Assembly: GCA_948439405.1 (NCBI GenBank)
Contig: CAOJNB010000004.1
Coordinates: 1 to 64,000, forward strand
Length of the DNA: 64,000 nucleotides
Direction of reading: 5' to 3'
Origin: an uncultured Coriobacteriaceae bacterium
GTDB lineage: Bacteria > Actinomycetota > Coriobacteriia > Coriobacteriales > Atopobiaceae
Part shown: positions 18,117 to 25,471 of the stretch, piece after piece
Numbering within the stretch: the stretch's first letter is position 1
Layout: each line of letters starts with the position of its first letter
Notes under the pieces: model-generated
Told to the model about the DNA's origin: nothing
Database searches by the model: none
What the model saw: the letters and a program-made list of their open reading frames with translations, nothing else
Translations under genes and position numbers: made by a program

Positions 18117-18898
18117 TCCGCGGCGCCCTGCTCGTAGCGGGCGAGGAAGGCCCGGGTGCGCTCCTGGGTGGGGTGGGCGAGCACCTCGTCGGGGGTGCCC
18201 TGCTCCACGACGCGTCCGGCGTCCATGAAGACGACGCGGTCCGCCACGTCGCGGGCGAACGCCATCTCGTGGGTGACGATCACCATCGTCATGCGCTCCG
18301 CCGCGAGCTGGCGGATGACCTTGAGGACCTCGGCGGTGAGCTCGGGGTCGAGCGCCGAGGTGGGCTCGTCGAAGAAGAGGACCTCCGGGCGCATGGCGAG
18401 TGCGCGGGCGATCGAGACGCGCTGGCGCTGGCCGCCGGAGAGCTCGCAGGGGACCTTGTCCTCGTTGCCCTCGAGCCCCATGCGGGCGATGATGTCGCGG
18501 GCCGCCGCCTCCGCCTCGGCGCGGTCGCGCCCCTGCACGTGGACGGGCGCGTCGCTGACGTTGCGCAGGACCGTCCAGTGGGGGAAGAGGTTGTAGTCCT
18601 GGAAGACGAGGCCGAAGCGCGACTTGGCGGCGCGCAGGGTCCTCGCGTCCGCGTAGGCGGCGCGCCCTCCCTCGTCGCGGGCGACCTGGACGTCGCCGTA
18701 GGAGAGGCTGCCGCCGTCGAGGCGCTCGAGCAGCGTCGCGCAGCGCAGCAGCGTGGACTTGCCGCCGCCCGAGGCGCCGATGACCGCGACGACCTCGCCG
18801 CTCTCGACGTCGAGCGAGATGTCGTCGAGGACCTGGTTCTGGCCGAAGGCCTTCCGCGCGTGGCGGATGCTCACCACCGGGGCGCTCGTGTCTGCCAT
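18113..18898 (-). CDS. polar amino acid ABC transporter, ATP-binding protein
   Basis: Cytosolic ATPase of a GlnQ/HisP-type importer (261 residues). Motifs in order: Walker A GASGGGKST, Q-loop FQDYNLFPH, signature LSGGQRQR, Walker B VLFFDEPTSALDPE and the switch histidine in VTHEM. The family normally sits in one operon with its permease and binding protein. Here those genes are at 20947-22534 on the same strand, separated by an ABC-F gene running the other way, so the operon appears to have been split. Start ATG 18898 has GGAGGCAC upstream in its own strand. A palindrome, CCTCTAGGGTAGAGG, lies 36 bases before the start. Confidence 0.92.
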   Translation of the reverse strand: MADTSAPVVSIRHARKAFGQNQVLDDISLDVESGEVVAVIGASGGGKSTLLRCATLLERLDGGSLSYGDVQVARDEGGRAAYADARTLRAAKSRFGLVFQDYNLFPHWTVLRNVSDAPVHVQGRDRAEAEAAARDIIARMGLEGNEDKVPCELSGGQRQRVSIARALAMRPEVLFFDEPTSALDPELTAEVLKVIRQLAAERMTMVIVTHEMAFARDVADRVVFMDAGRVVEQGTPDEVLAHPTQERTRAFLARYEQGAAD

Positions 18899-18933
18899 GT
18901 GCCGTGCCTCCTGCCGGACTCGGGATGCGTGCC

Positions 18934-18948
18934 CCTCTAGGGTAGAGG
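18934..18948. promoter_or_regulatory. perfect palindrome upstream of ABC ATPase gene
   Basis: CCTCTAGGGTAGAGG, two 6-bp arms around GGG, 36-50 bases before the ATPase start on the minus strand, where a promoter or operator would lie. The minus strand reads TACCCT across it, a weak -10. Confidence 0.45.
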
Positions 18949-19028
18949 TCGGGCGCGCGACGGGCAAACCGCGGCCCGGCGCGACGGGCGCCGCGTCGCG
19001 CACCGTGCCACGAGGGCATAGGTCGCCT

Positions 19029-19115
19029 CTTGTGCGCGAGGAACTTCGTTTCGTTTCGGCCCTGGCGAGGCGTCCTGGGCAAACGCGGCGAAATCCGTTC
19101 GTACGCACAAGTCCC
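19029..19115. repeat. partial repeat cores (inverted pair)
   Basis: CTTGTGCGC at 19029-19037 and its inverted counterpart GTACGCACAAG at 19101-19111 belong to the same repeat family as 1321-1338. The second is preceded by AATCCGTTC, matching AATCCGTGC in the reverse complement of copy B. Confidence 0.55.
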
Positions 19116-19142
19116 TGCGCTCGGACCCTACGGACGACCGTC

Positions 19143-19225
19143 GGCGGAATCCCCGGGAACTTGTGCGCACGCACGGATTCGACCTGCGAAACCGCAGGTC
19201 GCGGACAAGGAATCGAGAAGGAGAC
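19143..19225 (-). repeat. dispersed intergenic repeat, copy B
   Basis: Read on the minus strand this repeats copy A at 1275-1357: a CCTTCT start, a perfect 8-bp hairpin GACCTGCG-GTTT-CGCAGGTC (plus-strand span 19181-19200), GTGCGTGCGCACAAGTTC and GGGGATTC. Most aligned positions are identical by eye. The T-run seen after the hairpin in copy A is absent here. Confidence 0.72.
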
Positions 19226-19296
19226 GATGCCTCCGCCCGTCCGCAGGGCGCGGGCGTGATCCGCGCGCGGGCCGGCAGCGCCCTCCCCGCGGCCCG

Positions 19297-19325
19297 TTGA
19301 CGCGTCCGCGGGGTCGGCGCATACT
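19297..19325 (+). promoter_or_regulatory. promoter of ABC-F gene (TTGACG-17-CATACT)
   Basis: TTGACG at 19297-19302 and CATACT at 19320-19325 with a 17-bp spacer, the best sigma-70-like promoter in the window. It gives a leader of about 130 bases before the ABC-F start, unusually long for this genome. Confidence 0.65.
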
Positions 19326-19402
19326 GTCTCCGTCGGCCGAGCGGGGAGGGTCCCCGCAGCGCGCGTGGCGGCGCCATCGGACCGAGGAGGGGAGCGCGGA
19401 CG

Positions 19403-19417
19403 GTGCGCATTCGCTAG
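19403..19417 (+). CDS. candidate leader mini-ORF (GTG, encodes M-R-I-R)
   Basis: GTG CGC ATT CGC TAG, with AGGAGGGG ending ten bases before the GTG. The peptide carries an Arg-x-Arg pattern, the type known from leader peptides of macrolide-responsive resistance genes. Its stop codon overlaps the left arm of the hairpin at 19416-19459 that hides the ABC-F ribosome site, so a stalled or terminating ribosome would open the start. Very short, so chance cannot be excluded. Confidence 0.45.
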   Translation: MRIR

Positions 19418-19459
19418 ACATCCTTCGATTCGACCCCACGACCACCAGACGGGATGTCT
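19416..19459 (+). promoter_or_regulatory. hairpin sequestering the ABC-F ribosome-binding site
   Basis: AGACATCC (19416-19423) pairs perfectly with GGATGTCT (19452-19459); the ABC-F ATG begins two bases later at 19461. The only ribosome-site-like bases, GGGA, lie within or beside the right arm. The left arm starts inside the mini-ORF stop codon. This geometry fits translational attenuation. Confidence 0.55.
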
Positions 19460-19460
19460 C

Positions 19461-20936
19461 ATGCAGCTCACGCTCTCCGGCGTCACCTACGCCTATCCCT
19501 CCGCGCCCGACCCCATCATCCGTGACCTCTCGATCGCCTTCCCCGAAGGCTGGACCGCGCTGCTCGGCGACAACGGCTGCGGCAAGACGACGCTCGCGAG
19601 GCTCGCCTGCGGCCTGCTCGCGCCGGACTCCGGCACGGTCACGGGCGGCCTCGTCTGCGCCATGTGCGAGCAGGACCCCCACGACGAGCCCGGGGGCCTC
19701 GCCGACTTCGCCCTGGACTACGGGCGCGAGGCCGTCGCGCTGCGTCGCTCGTTCCGCATCTCCGACGACATGCCCTGGCGCTTCGGCGAGCTGTCCTTCG
19801 GGGAGCGCAAGAAGCTCCAGGTCGCCGTCGCGCTGTGGCGGCGCCCCGACGTCCTCGTCGTCGACGAGCCCACGAACCACCTCGATGCCCCCGCGCGCGA
19901 GCAGCTCGCGGAGGCCCTGGTGCGCTTCCGCGGCGTCGGGATCCTGGTGAGCCACGACCGCGACCTGATCGACCGCCTCGCAGCGAGGTGCGCCTCGTTC
20001 GAGGCGGGAGGCGTCGTGGTGCGGCCCGGCGGCTACTCCGCCGCCCGCGGACAGGCCGAGCTCGAGCGCGCCTCCGCCCTGCGCCAGCGCGCCTCCGCCC
20101 GCCGCGAGCTCGCGCGCCTCTCCGCGGAGAAGGCCTCCCGCGCCGCCGAGGCGGCCCGAGCCGACGCCCGGCGGAGCAAGCGCCGCATCGATCCCAAGGA
20201 CCACGACGCCAAGGGCAGAATCGACCTGGCCCGCGTCAGCGGCAAGGACGGCCAGGCGGGCAGGCTCTCCTCGCAGATGGACGCCCGCGTCGCCTCGGCG
20301 CGGGCGCGCGCGGAGGGCGTCCGCGTCGAGCGGCGCTACGACGGCGACCTGTGGCTCGAGGCCGAGCCGAGCCCCCGCGGGGTGGTCGTGCGCGTGCCCG
20401 GGGGCCCGATTCCGTGCGGGGAGGGGACGCTCGAGGTCCCGGAGCTCTACGTGGGCAACACGGACCACGTCGGCATCGTGGGGCCCAACGGTGCCGGCAA
20501 GTCGACGCTCCTGCGCCACGTGCGCTCCCTGGTCCCCGACGACCTCGCGGTCCTCGAGGTCCCGCAGGAGCCCTCGCGCGAGCTGCGCGAGCGGACGATC
20601 CGGGAGGTGCGCGGGCTGTCCGACCGCGAGCGCGGACGGGTGCTCTCGACGGTCGCCCAGCTCAACTCGGAGCCCGGGAGGCTGCTCGAGGGCGACCGGG
20701 TGAGCCCGGGCGAGCTGAGGAAGCTCATGCTGGCGCTCGGCCTGCTGGCGAGGCCCGTCGTCGTCCTCATGGACGAGCCGACGAACCACCTCGACCTGCA
20801 CTCCGTCGAGGCGCTCGAGCGCTGCCTCGCGTCCTACCCGGGAGCCCTCCTGCTCGTGAGCCACGACCGCCGCTTCCTCGGGGCGTGCTGCTCGCGCACG
20901 TGGACGGTCGGGGAGGGGCGGGTCCGAGAGGCGTGA
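19461..20936 (+). CDS. ABC-F ATPase, probable ribosome-protection (antibiotic resistance) type
   Basis: Two ATP-binding cassettes in one 491-residue soluble chain without membrane segments. Cassette 1 has Walker A GDNGCGKT (36-43), signature LSFGERKK and Walker B VVDEPTNHLD (133-142). A charged interdomain linker follows (about 195-290, rich in Ala and Arg), then cassette 2 with GPNGAGKS (341-348), signature VSPGELRK and LMDEPTNHLD. Linker length and divergence of the two halves resemble the resistance subgroup that displaces antibiotics from the ribosome rather than housekeeping Uup/EttA; the drug class cannot be read. ATG 19461 is used; an in-frame GTG at 19365 would run through the leader. 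The gene interrupts an amino acid transporter operon. Confidence 0.88.
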   Translation: MQLTLSGVTYAYPSAPDPIIRDLSIAFPEGWTALLGDNGCGKTTLARLACGLLAPDSGTVTGGLVCAMCEQDPHDEPGGLADFALDYGREAVALRRSFRISDDMPWRFGELSFGERKKLQVAVALWRRPDVLVVDEPTNHLDAPAREQLAEALVRFRGVGILVSHDRDLIDRLAARCASFEAGGVVVRPGGYSAARGQAELERASALRQRASARRELARLSAEKASRAAEAARADARRSKRRIDPKDHDAKGRIDLARVSGKDGQAGRLSSQMDARVASARARAEGVRVERRYDGDLWLEAEPSPRGVVVRVPGGPIPCGEGTLEVPELYVGNTDHVGIVGPNGAGKSTLLRHVRSLVPDDLAVLEVPQEPSRELRERTIREVRGLSDRERGRVLSTVAQLNSEPGRLLEGDRVSPGELRKLMLALGLLARPVVVLMDEPTNHLDLHSVEALERCLASYPGALLLVSHDRRFLGACCSRTWTVGEGRVREA

Positions 20937-20946
20937 GGGCAGGACC

Positions 20947-21600
20947 TCACTCGTGGTAGTAGTCGAGGCTGCGCTCGGCGCGCGACATCACCAGCTCGAC
21001 GAGCATGTTGAACAGCCAGTAGATCGCCGCGGCGAACACGAACGGCATCATGTTGGCCTGGGAGGCGACGATGGCGCGGGCGGTGGTGAACATCTCGGCG
21101 ACGCCGATCGAGAAGGCGAGCGAGGTGTCCTTCACCAGCGTGATGACCTCGTTGCCCATCGCCGGCAGGATGCGCTTGACGACCTGGGGCAGCACGATCA
21201 GCAGGAAGGTCTGGGCGCGGGTGTAGCCCAGCACGTCGGCCGCCTCGTACTGGCCGCGCGGGATCGACTGGATGCCGGAGCGGTAGATCTCGGCGAAGTA
21301 GGCGGCGTAGTTGATGATGAACGCGACGATCACCGCGTTCCACTTGGAGCCGGAGTTCAGCGGGATGCCGAACACGAAGTAGGGGGCGAAGTAGATCGCG
21401 AACATCTGCAGCATGAGCGGGGTGCCGCGCATGACGGAGATGTAGACGCGCGCCAGCCAGGCGAGGGGCCTGAACCGGCTCATGCGCGCGAGCGCGACGG
21501 GCACGCCCAGGGGGATGGCCCCCAGCAGCGTCAGGAAGAAGATCGCCAGCGAGACCAGGAAGCCCTCGCCCAGCATCGTCAGCATCGTGTCCAGCGTCAT
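20947..21600 (-). CDS. polar amino acid ABC transporter, permease protein
   Basis: Integral membrane subunit (217 residues, about five helices) of a HisM/GlnP-type importer. Diagnostic are the family block VYISVMRGTPLMLQMFAIYF and the cytoplasmic EAA loop QYEAADVLGYTRAQTFLLIV, which docks the ATPase. A single permease gene implies a homodimeric channel. It lies downstream of the binding-protein gene, and a strong 15-bp hairpin lies between them. Its natural ATPase partner is probably the gene at 18113-18898. The gene is convergent with the ABC-F gene, with only ten bases between stops and no terminator visible. Confidence 0.92.
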   Translation of the reverse strand: MTLDTMLTMLGEGFLVSLAIFFLTLLGAIPLGVPVALARMSRFRPLAWLARVYISVMRGTPLMLQMFAIYFAPYFVFGIPLNSGSKWNAVIVAFIINYAAYFAEIYRSGIQSIPRGQYEAADVLGYTRAQTFLLIVLPQVVKRILPAMGNEVITLVKDTSLAFSIGVAEMFTTARAIVASQANMMPFVFAAAIYWLFNMLVELVMSRAERSLDYYHE

Positions 21601-21629
21601 GCGCGTGTCCCCCTCGTGTCAGGCGCGCG

Positions 21630-21662
21630 ACGGCCGCGGGCGGCGTCGCCGCCCGCGGCCGT
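21630..21662 (-). terminator. intercistronic hairpin between binding-protein and permease genes
   Basis: ACGGCCGCGGGCGGC (21630-21644) pairs perfectly with GCCGCCCGCGGCCGT (21648-21662) around a 3-base loop. It lies in the 85-base gap after the binding-protein gene. Without a T-run it is probably a partial terminator or mRNA-stabilising element, which commonly keeps binding protein in excess over permease. Confidence 0.6.
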
Positions 21663-21685
21663 GGTCGAACGGTCGGTCCCGGAGG

Positions 21686-22534
21686 CTACTCCAGGCACCA
21701 GTTGCTGTAGGAGATGCCCTGGTCGGCGTAGGTCTCGCAGAGCGCCTCGACCTCGCCGTCCGCGTCCATCTGGCGCAGCGTCTCGGTCACCGCGTCGGCG
21801 AGCTCGGTGTTGCCCAGCTTGAAGCCGACGGCGTAGTGCTCGCTGGAGAGGTCCTCGTCGAGCTGCACGTAGGCGTCGGGGTTGGCCGACATCTGGTAGG
21901 CGGCGATGGAGAGGTCGCAGGCCACGGCATCCACGGCGCCGCTCTCGAGCTCCATGAAGGCGGTGTTGTACTCGGCGCGGGTCTCCAGGCTCGCGAAGGT
22001 GGCGGCGAGGTCGGCCCGGTCGCCCTCGAGCACGTCGAGCGCGGCGGAGTCGGCCTGGGTGACGACGAGCTTGCCCTCGAGGCCGGCGAGGTCCTCGATG
22101 CCGGAGTCGGCCTTCACGACGACGACCTGGGCGTTGAGCATGTAGGGCTCGGAGAAGGTGTAGTCGTCCTCGCGGCCCTCCATCGTGAAGCCGTTCCAGA
22201 TGCAGGTGATCGAGCCACCGGAGAGCTCGCCGTCCTTGGAGTCCCAGTTGATGGGGTTGGCGACGAAGTTCCAGCCGTTGATCTCGCACACGCGCGCGGC
22301 GAGGTCGAGGTCGAAGCCGGTGTACTCGCCGTCGTCGCCCACGTAGCCGTAGGGCGGGTAGTCCTGGTCGAAGCCGACGATGAAGTCCATGCCCTCCTCG
22401 GGGATCAGCTGGTCGGCGGCCTCGGTGGTGGCGGCGGGCTCGTCGGAGCCGCCGGAGCAGGCGGCGAGGCCGAGCGCGGCGACGCCGGAACCGGCGAGGG
22501 CGAGCATCTGGCGGCGGGTGACGTTCATCTTCAT
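21686..22534 (-). CDS. polar amino acid ABC transporter, substrate-binding lipoprotein
   Basis: Extracellular solute-binding protein family 3 (282 residues). The signal is MNVTRRQMLALAGSGVAALG followed by lipobox LAAC (Cys26), a twin-arginine-like lipoprotein signal, so the protein is anchored outside the cytoplasmic membrane. The ligand domain opens with MDFIVGFDQDYPPYGYVGD and GFDLDLAARVCEINGW, as in amino acid binders; the ligand (cystine, Gln or another) cannot be read. The ATG at 22534 is chosen because GGGAG lies just upstream; an earlier start at 22573 would sit in the promoter. First gene of the transporter unit. Confidence 0.93.
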   Translation of the reverse strand: MKMNVTRRQMLALAGSGVAALGLAACSGGSDEPAATTEAADQLIPEEGMDFIVGFDQDYPPYGYVGDDGEYTGFDLDLAARVCEINGWNFVANPINWDSKDGELSGGSITCIWNGFTMEGREDDYTFSEPYMLNAQVVVVKADSGIEDLAGLEGKLVVTQADSAALDVLEGDRADLAATFASLETRAEYNTAFMELESGAVDAVACDLSIAAYQMSANPDAYVQLDEDLSSEHYAVGFKLGNTELADAVTETLRQMDADGEVEALCETYADQGISYSNWCLE

Positions 22535-22571
22535 CAGGACTCCCATCCATGGTCGCTTGCGAACGAGTGAC

Positions 22572-22590
22572 ACTCTAGCACACTAAAGTG
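22572..22590 (-). promoter_or_regulatory. extended -10 promoter and inverted repeat of transporter operon
   Basis: On the minus strand TGC-TAGAGT (22572-22580) forms an extended -10 about 40 bases before the start. Directly upstream is CACTAAAGTG (22581-22590), an inverted repeat with 4-bp arms, a possible operator half. Confidence 0.45.
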
Positions 22591-22629
22591 CCGCGTGCCC
22601 GCGCCGCGGCGTGGGAGCCGGGGGAGCGG

Positions 22630-23454
22630 CTAGCCCAGCATCCCCCAGATCGTCCGGACGTCGTCGATCACCCAGGTGGGACGGAACTCGGTGGTCTCGA
22701 GGTCCGCGAGGGTCGCCTCGCCGGAGAGCACGCACACGGTGTCGACGCCGGCGTTGATGCCGCTGGCGATGTCGGTGTAGAGGCGGTCGCCCACGACCAC
22801 CGTCTCCTCGCGGCTCGCGCCGAACTTCTCGCGCACGATGTCGACCATGTCGGGCTCGGGCTTGCCGATGAATTGGGGGTACTTGCCCGTCGCGTTCCTC
22901 AGCGACACCGCCATCGAGCCGCAGTCCGGCTCGAAGCCCCACTCGGTGGGGCAGACGAGGTCGGGGTTGCAGCCGAGGTAGGCCACGTCGCGGCCGAGCA
23001 TGCGGCAGGTGCGGCGCAGCTTCTCCATCGTGAGCTCGGTGTCGAAGCCGATCAGCACCACGGTCGCGGCGGGGTCCTCCTCGTCGGTCACGTCGACGCC
23101 CAGCCGCCCGAGCTCGGCGACGAGCGAGCGGGTGCCCTGCACGTAGACGCGCTCGCCGGGATGGTGCTCGGCGAGGTAGCGCGCGGTGGCCTCCACGCTC
23201 GTGAAGAAGTCCTCGCGGGTGGCCTCGATGCCCATGCGCCCGACCTTGGCCACGTAGTCGCCCACGTTCTTCGAGGAGTTGTTCGTGATGAAGACGGCGC
23301 GCGAGCCCTGCCCGCGCAGGCGGGAGAGCAGGTCGAGGGTGCCGTCGAAGACACGCTCGCCCTCGTAGATGGTCCCGTCCATGTCGAACAGCCACAGCCG
23401 CTTGTCGCGGAGGGCCGAGCAGTCGCGTCCGAAGTGGTCAAGGGTCTCGGTCAT
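22630..23454 (-). CDS. HAD-superfamily (class IIA, NagD-like) phosphatase
   Basis: The 274-residue protein has HAD motif I LFDMDGTIYEG (nucleophile Asp and acid/base Asp), motif II FITNNSS, and motifs III/IV in GKPEPDMVDIV and VVGDRLYTDIASG. The large C2-type cap between them (residues about 80-190) marks subclass IIA, with NagD and p-nitrophenylphosphatase-like enzymes. Substrates are small phosphate esters that cannot be specified; nagB in this window is 9 kb away and not linked. ATG 23454 is divergent from the tyrosine phosphatase gene. Confidence 0.9.
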   Translation of the reverse strand: MTETLDHFGRDCSALRDKRLWLFDMDGTIYEGERVFDGTLDLLSRLRGQGSRAVFITNNSSKNVGDYVAKVGRMGIEATREDFFTSVEATARYLAEHHPGERVYVQGTRSLVAELGRLGVDVTDEEDPAATVVLIGFDTELTMEKLRRTCRMLGRDVAYLGCNPDLVCPTEWGFEPDCGSMAVSLRNATGKYPQFIGKPEPDMVDIVREKFGASREETVVVGDRLYTDIASGINAGVDTVCVLSGEATLADLETTEFRPTWVIDDVRTIWGMLG

Positions 23455-23548
23455 GGTGTCCCGCCGATCGTCTCAGGGTGTGCCTTCGGTCCCGTCCATT
23501 ATCGGGCAAGGCGCCCGCCCCGGGGTGCGCCGTGGCGCGGGGGATTGG

Positions 23549-23554
23549 TATCAT
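23549..23554 (+). promoter_or_regulatory. -10 element of tyrosine phosphatase gene
   Basis: TATCAT, 57 bases before the ATG at 23611, in an AT-richer patch of the divergent gap. No clear -35. Confidence 0.35.
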
Positions 23555-23610
23555 GTTGTCATATCCGGAACGCACCGACCGCATGCCGCCGCATGCAGGC
23601 AGGAGGACGC

Positions 23611-24363
23611 ATGGCACGACCGGACGCCGCCGCACGCTGGGTGCGCCTTCCCCTCGAGGGCGCCGTGAACGTCCGCGACATCGGGGGCTACCCGACCTCC
23701 GACGGCCGCATGACGGCATACCACCGCTTCCTGCGCTCCGACGCGCTCGACCGCCTCACGCCCGCCGACGAGGACTTCCTCTACGACTACGGGGTGCGCA
23801 CGGTGATCGACCTGCGCGGCGACGAGGAGGCCGCGCTCGCCCCGGACCGTCTCGTGGAGCGCCCGGACGTCGCCTACCACCACTTCAGCCTGCTCTCCGG
23901 CAACATCGCCGACCCGGAGTACCTGAGCCGCCAGCTCAGCGAGCGGATCTCGCCCAAGCACGTGTACCAGACGGCCGTGGACAACCTCGAGCGGATGGGC
24001 GGCGCCCTGCGCGCGATGGTCGAGGCGGCCCCGGGGTGCGTGCTGTTCCACTGCGCCGTCGGCAAGGACCGCACGGGCATCGTCGCGATGCTGCTGATGC
24101 GGCTCGCCGGCTGCGACGCGGACGACTGCATGGCCAACTACGTCGTCTCCGAGATAAACCTTCGCCGCGACGCGTCCTTCATGCGCGACTACGAGGCCGC
24201 CGAGGACTGGGAGCGCCCCTTCTTCGAGTCGAGGCCCTGGATCCTGCAGGGGGCCGTCGACCGCATCGAGTCCGTCTACGGCGGCGTCGTGCCCTACCTG
24301 CGCGCGGTGGGCCTCGGCGAGGGGGAGGTCTCCGCGCTGCGCGCCCGCGTCCTCGGCGACTAG
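23611..24363 (+). CDS. tyrosine/serine protein phosphatase (Y_phosphatase3 family)
   Basis: The 250-residue protein starts NVRDIGGYPTSDGR, the hallmark of bacterial and fungal dual-specificity phosphatases of the IphP/MptpB group. The P-loop is FHCAVGKDRTG, with nucleophile Cys148 and Arg154. The VIDLRGDEE segment is the conserved beta-strand before it. Substrates may be phosphotyrosine proteins or phosphoinositide-like molecules; no export signal is visible, so it is cytosolic or secreted by an unknown route. ATG 23611 follows CAGGAGGACGC. It is a single-gene unit ending in a shared terminator. Confidence 0.9.
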   Translation: MARPDAAARWVRLPLEGAVNVRDIGGYPTSDGRMTAYHRFLRSDALDRLTPADEDFLYDYGVRTVIDLRGDEEAALAPDRLVERPDVAYHHFSLLSGNIADPEYLSRQLSERISPKHVYQTAVDNLERMGGALRAMVEAAPGCVLFHCAVGKDRTGIVAMLLMRLAGCDADDCMANYVVSEINLRRDASFMRDYEAAEDWERPFFESRPWILQGAVDRIESVYGGVVPYLRAVGLGEGEVSALRARVLGD

Positions 24364-24387
24364 CGCCCCGGCGACAGGCGACGGAAG

Positions 24388-24417
24388 GGGACCCGCCCCC
24401 GCGAGAGGACGGGTCCC
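24388..24417. terminator. bidirectional hairpin between convergent genes
   Basis: GGGACCCG (24388-24395) and CGGGTCCC (24410-24417) form an 8-bp stem with a 14-base loop in the 85-base gap between the phosphatase and sugar kinase stops. Confidence 0.55.
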
Positions 24418-24448
24418 GGTAGGTGCGACGTCGCGCGGCGCCGGCGCG

Positions 24449-25357
24449 CTACGAGCGGGCCAGCGGCGGGCAGGCGCCCATGCGGCCCACGGCGGCGGCG
24501 CCCTGCGCCGTGCCGGACTCGCAGCAGCCCTCGAGGTCGAGGCCCCTGAGCAGGCCGGAGATGAAGCCGGCCACGAAGTTGTCGCCCGCGCCGGTGGTGT
24601 CGACCACCTCGACCGTGCGCGCCGGGTAGGCGAGCGAGCCCTGCTCGCCGCGGACGAGCACGCCCTTCTCGCCGAGCTTCACGACGACGTTGCGCACGCC
24701 CATCGCGCGCAGGGCGTCGGCCGCGTCCTCCGGCGTGGAGGTGCCGGTGAAGTGCAGCGCCTCGCGGTCGTTGGGGAAGATGTAGTCGATCATCGGCAGG
24801 ACCTCGGCGAGGTCCGCGAAGCCGATCTCGCGGTAGTTGGGGATCTTGGTGTCGCAGCAGACGAGCGAGCCCTGCTCGTGGGCGCGGCGCACGAGGGCGG
24901 AGACGCCCTCGACGGTGTCGAGCGGGGCGCGGAACAGGCTCGCGAGCGAGACGACGCGCGCGCCCTCGAGGGCGTCGGCGGGCGGGACGTAGCCCTCCAG
25001 GCGGGCCGCCGCCGCGTTTACGGAGGTGCGGTCGGCGTCCGTGCGCAGCAGCAGCGGGGCGATGGGGGTGGTGAGGTCGGGCGAGGCGGTGATCCAGGAG
25101 GTGTCGACGCCGCGTCGCTCCGCCTCCCCGATGATCGTGTCGCCCGCCAGGTCCTGGCCGACGCCGCACACGAGGCGGACGCGGTGGCCGAGCGAGGCGA
25201 GGACGAAGGACTCGTTCGTCGCGTCGCCCCCGGTGGAGAGCGTGACCTCCTCGGCGCGCACGATGCGGTCGTGCGCTAGGTCGCCGTCTATGCCGCGGGA
25301 GATGCAGTCGATCACGGACTGGCCGACGCAGACGACCTCGGGTGCGGTGGGTGCCAT
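24449..25357 (-). CDS. PfkB-family carbohydrate kinase
   Basis: Ribokinase-like kinase of 302 residues. Signature 1 is partly visible as LSTGGDATNESFVLASLG; signature 2 is VVDTTGAGDNFVAGFISG, with the catalytic-base Asp and the anion hole. KLGEKGVLV is the usual strand before it. The sugar (fructose, ribose, KDG or nucleoside) cannot be decided. ATG 25357 is preceded by GAGGAGGCATCCC on its strand; longer in-frame starts lack a ribosome site. It is divergent from the GH3 glycosidase gene, so the kinase might phosphorylate a sugar released by that enzyme (inference). Confidence 0.9.
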   Translation of the reverse strand: MAPTAPEVVCVGQSVIDCISRGIDGDLAHDRIVRAEEVTLSTGGDATNESFVLASLGHRVRLVCGVGQDLAGDTIIGEAERRGVDTSWITASPDLTTPIAPLLLRTDADRTSVNAAAARLEGYVPPADALEGARVVSLASLFRAPLDTVEGVSALVRRAHEQGSLVCCDTKIPNYREIGFADLAEVLPMIDYIFPNDREALHFTGTSTPEDAADALRAMGVRNVVVKLGEKGVLVRGEQGSLAYPARTVEVVDTTGAGDNFVAGFISGLLRGLDLEGCCESGTAQGAAAVGRMGACPPLARS

Positions 25358-25420
25358 GGGATGCCTCCTCGTCAGGGTTTCCGTACCCACCAGTCTATCC
25401 GTCGCGCACGCGCCTGCCGC

Positions 25421-25426
25421 TATCAT
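25421..25426 (+). promoter_or_regulatory. -10 element of GH3 gene
   Basis: TATCAT 46 bases before the GH3 ATG. On the opposite strand TAGACT (25392-25397) could serve the sugar kinase. Confidence 0.4.
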
Positions 25427-25471
25427 TCAGGGAGCCGGCCGAAGGGGCCGGCGGTCCGGAGGGAGGGCGCC

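Larger units (their letters stand above)
18899..19460. other. 562-base intergenic region between ABC ATPase and ABC-F genes
   Basis: This is the only gene-free stretch over 300 bases. It holds, in order, the palindrome at 18934, two partial repeat cores with CTTGTGCGC / GCACAAG (19029-19037 and 19101-19111), repeat copy B in inverted orientation (19143-19225), a clear promoter (19297-19325), a four-codon ORF (19403-19417) and a hairpin covering the ABC-F ribosome site (19416-19459). Small ORFs on both strands look like shadows. The region appears to be where the ABC-F gene entered a transporter operon. Confidence 0.8.

Noticed and set aside
18937-19410. Small ORFs on the minus strand in the 562-base intergenic region
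   Set aside because: Arg- and Pro-rich shadows across repeats and the promoter; no ribosome site or recognisable domain.
19365-19460. Longer ABC-F protein starting at the in-frame GTG 19365
   Set aside because: The extra 32 residues read as leader sequence, have no ABC homology, and the ABC fold begins at the ATG at 19461.
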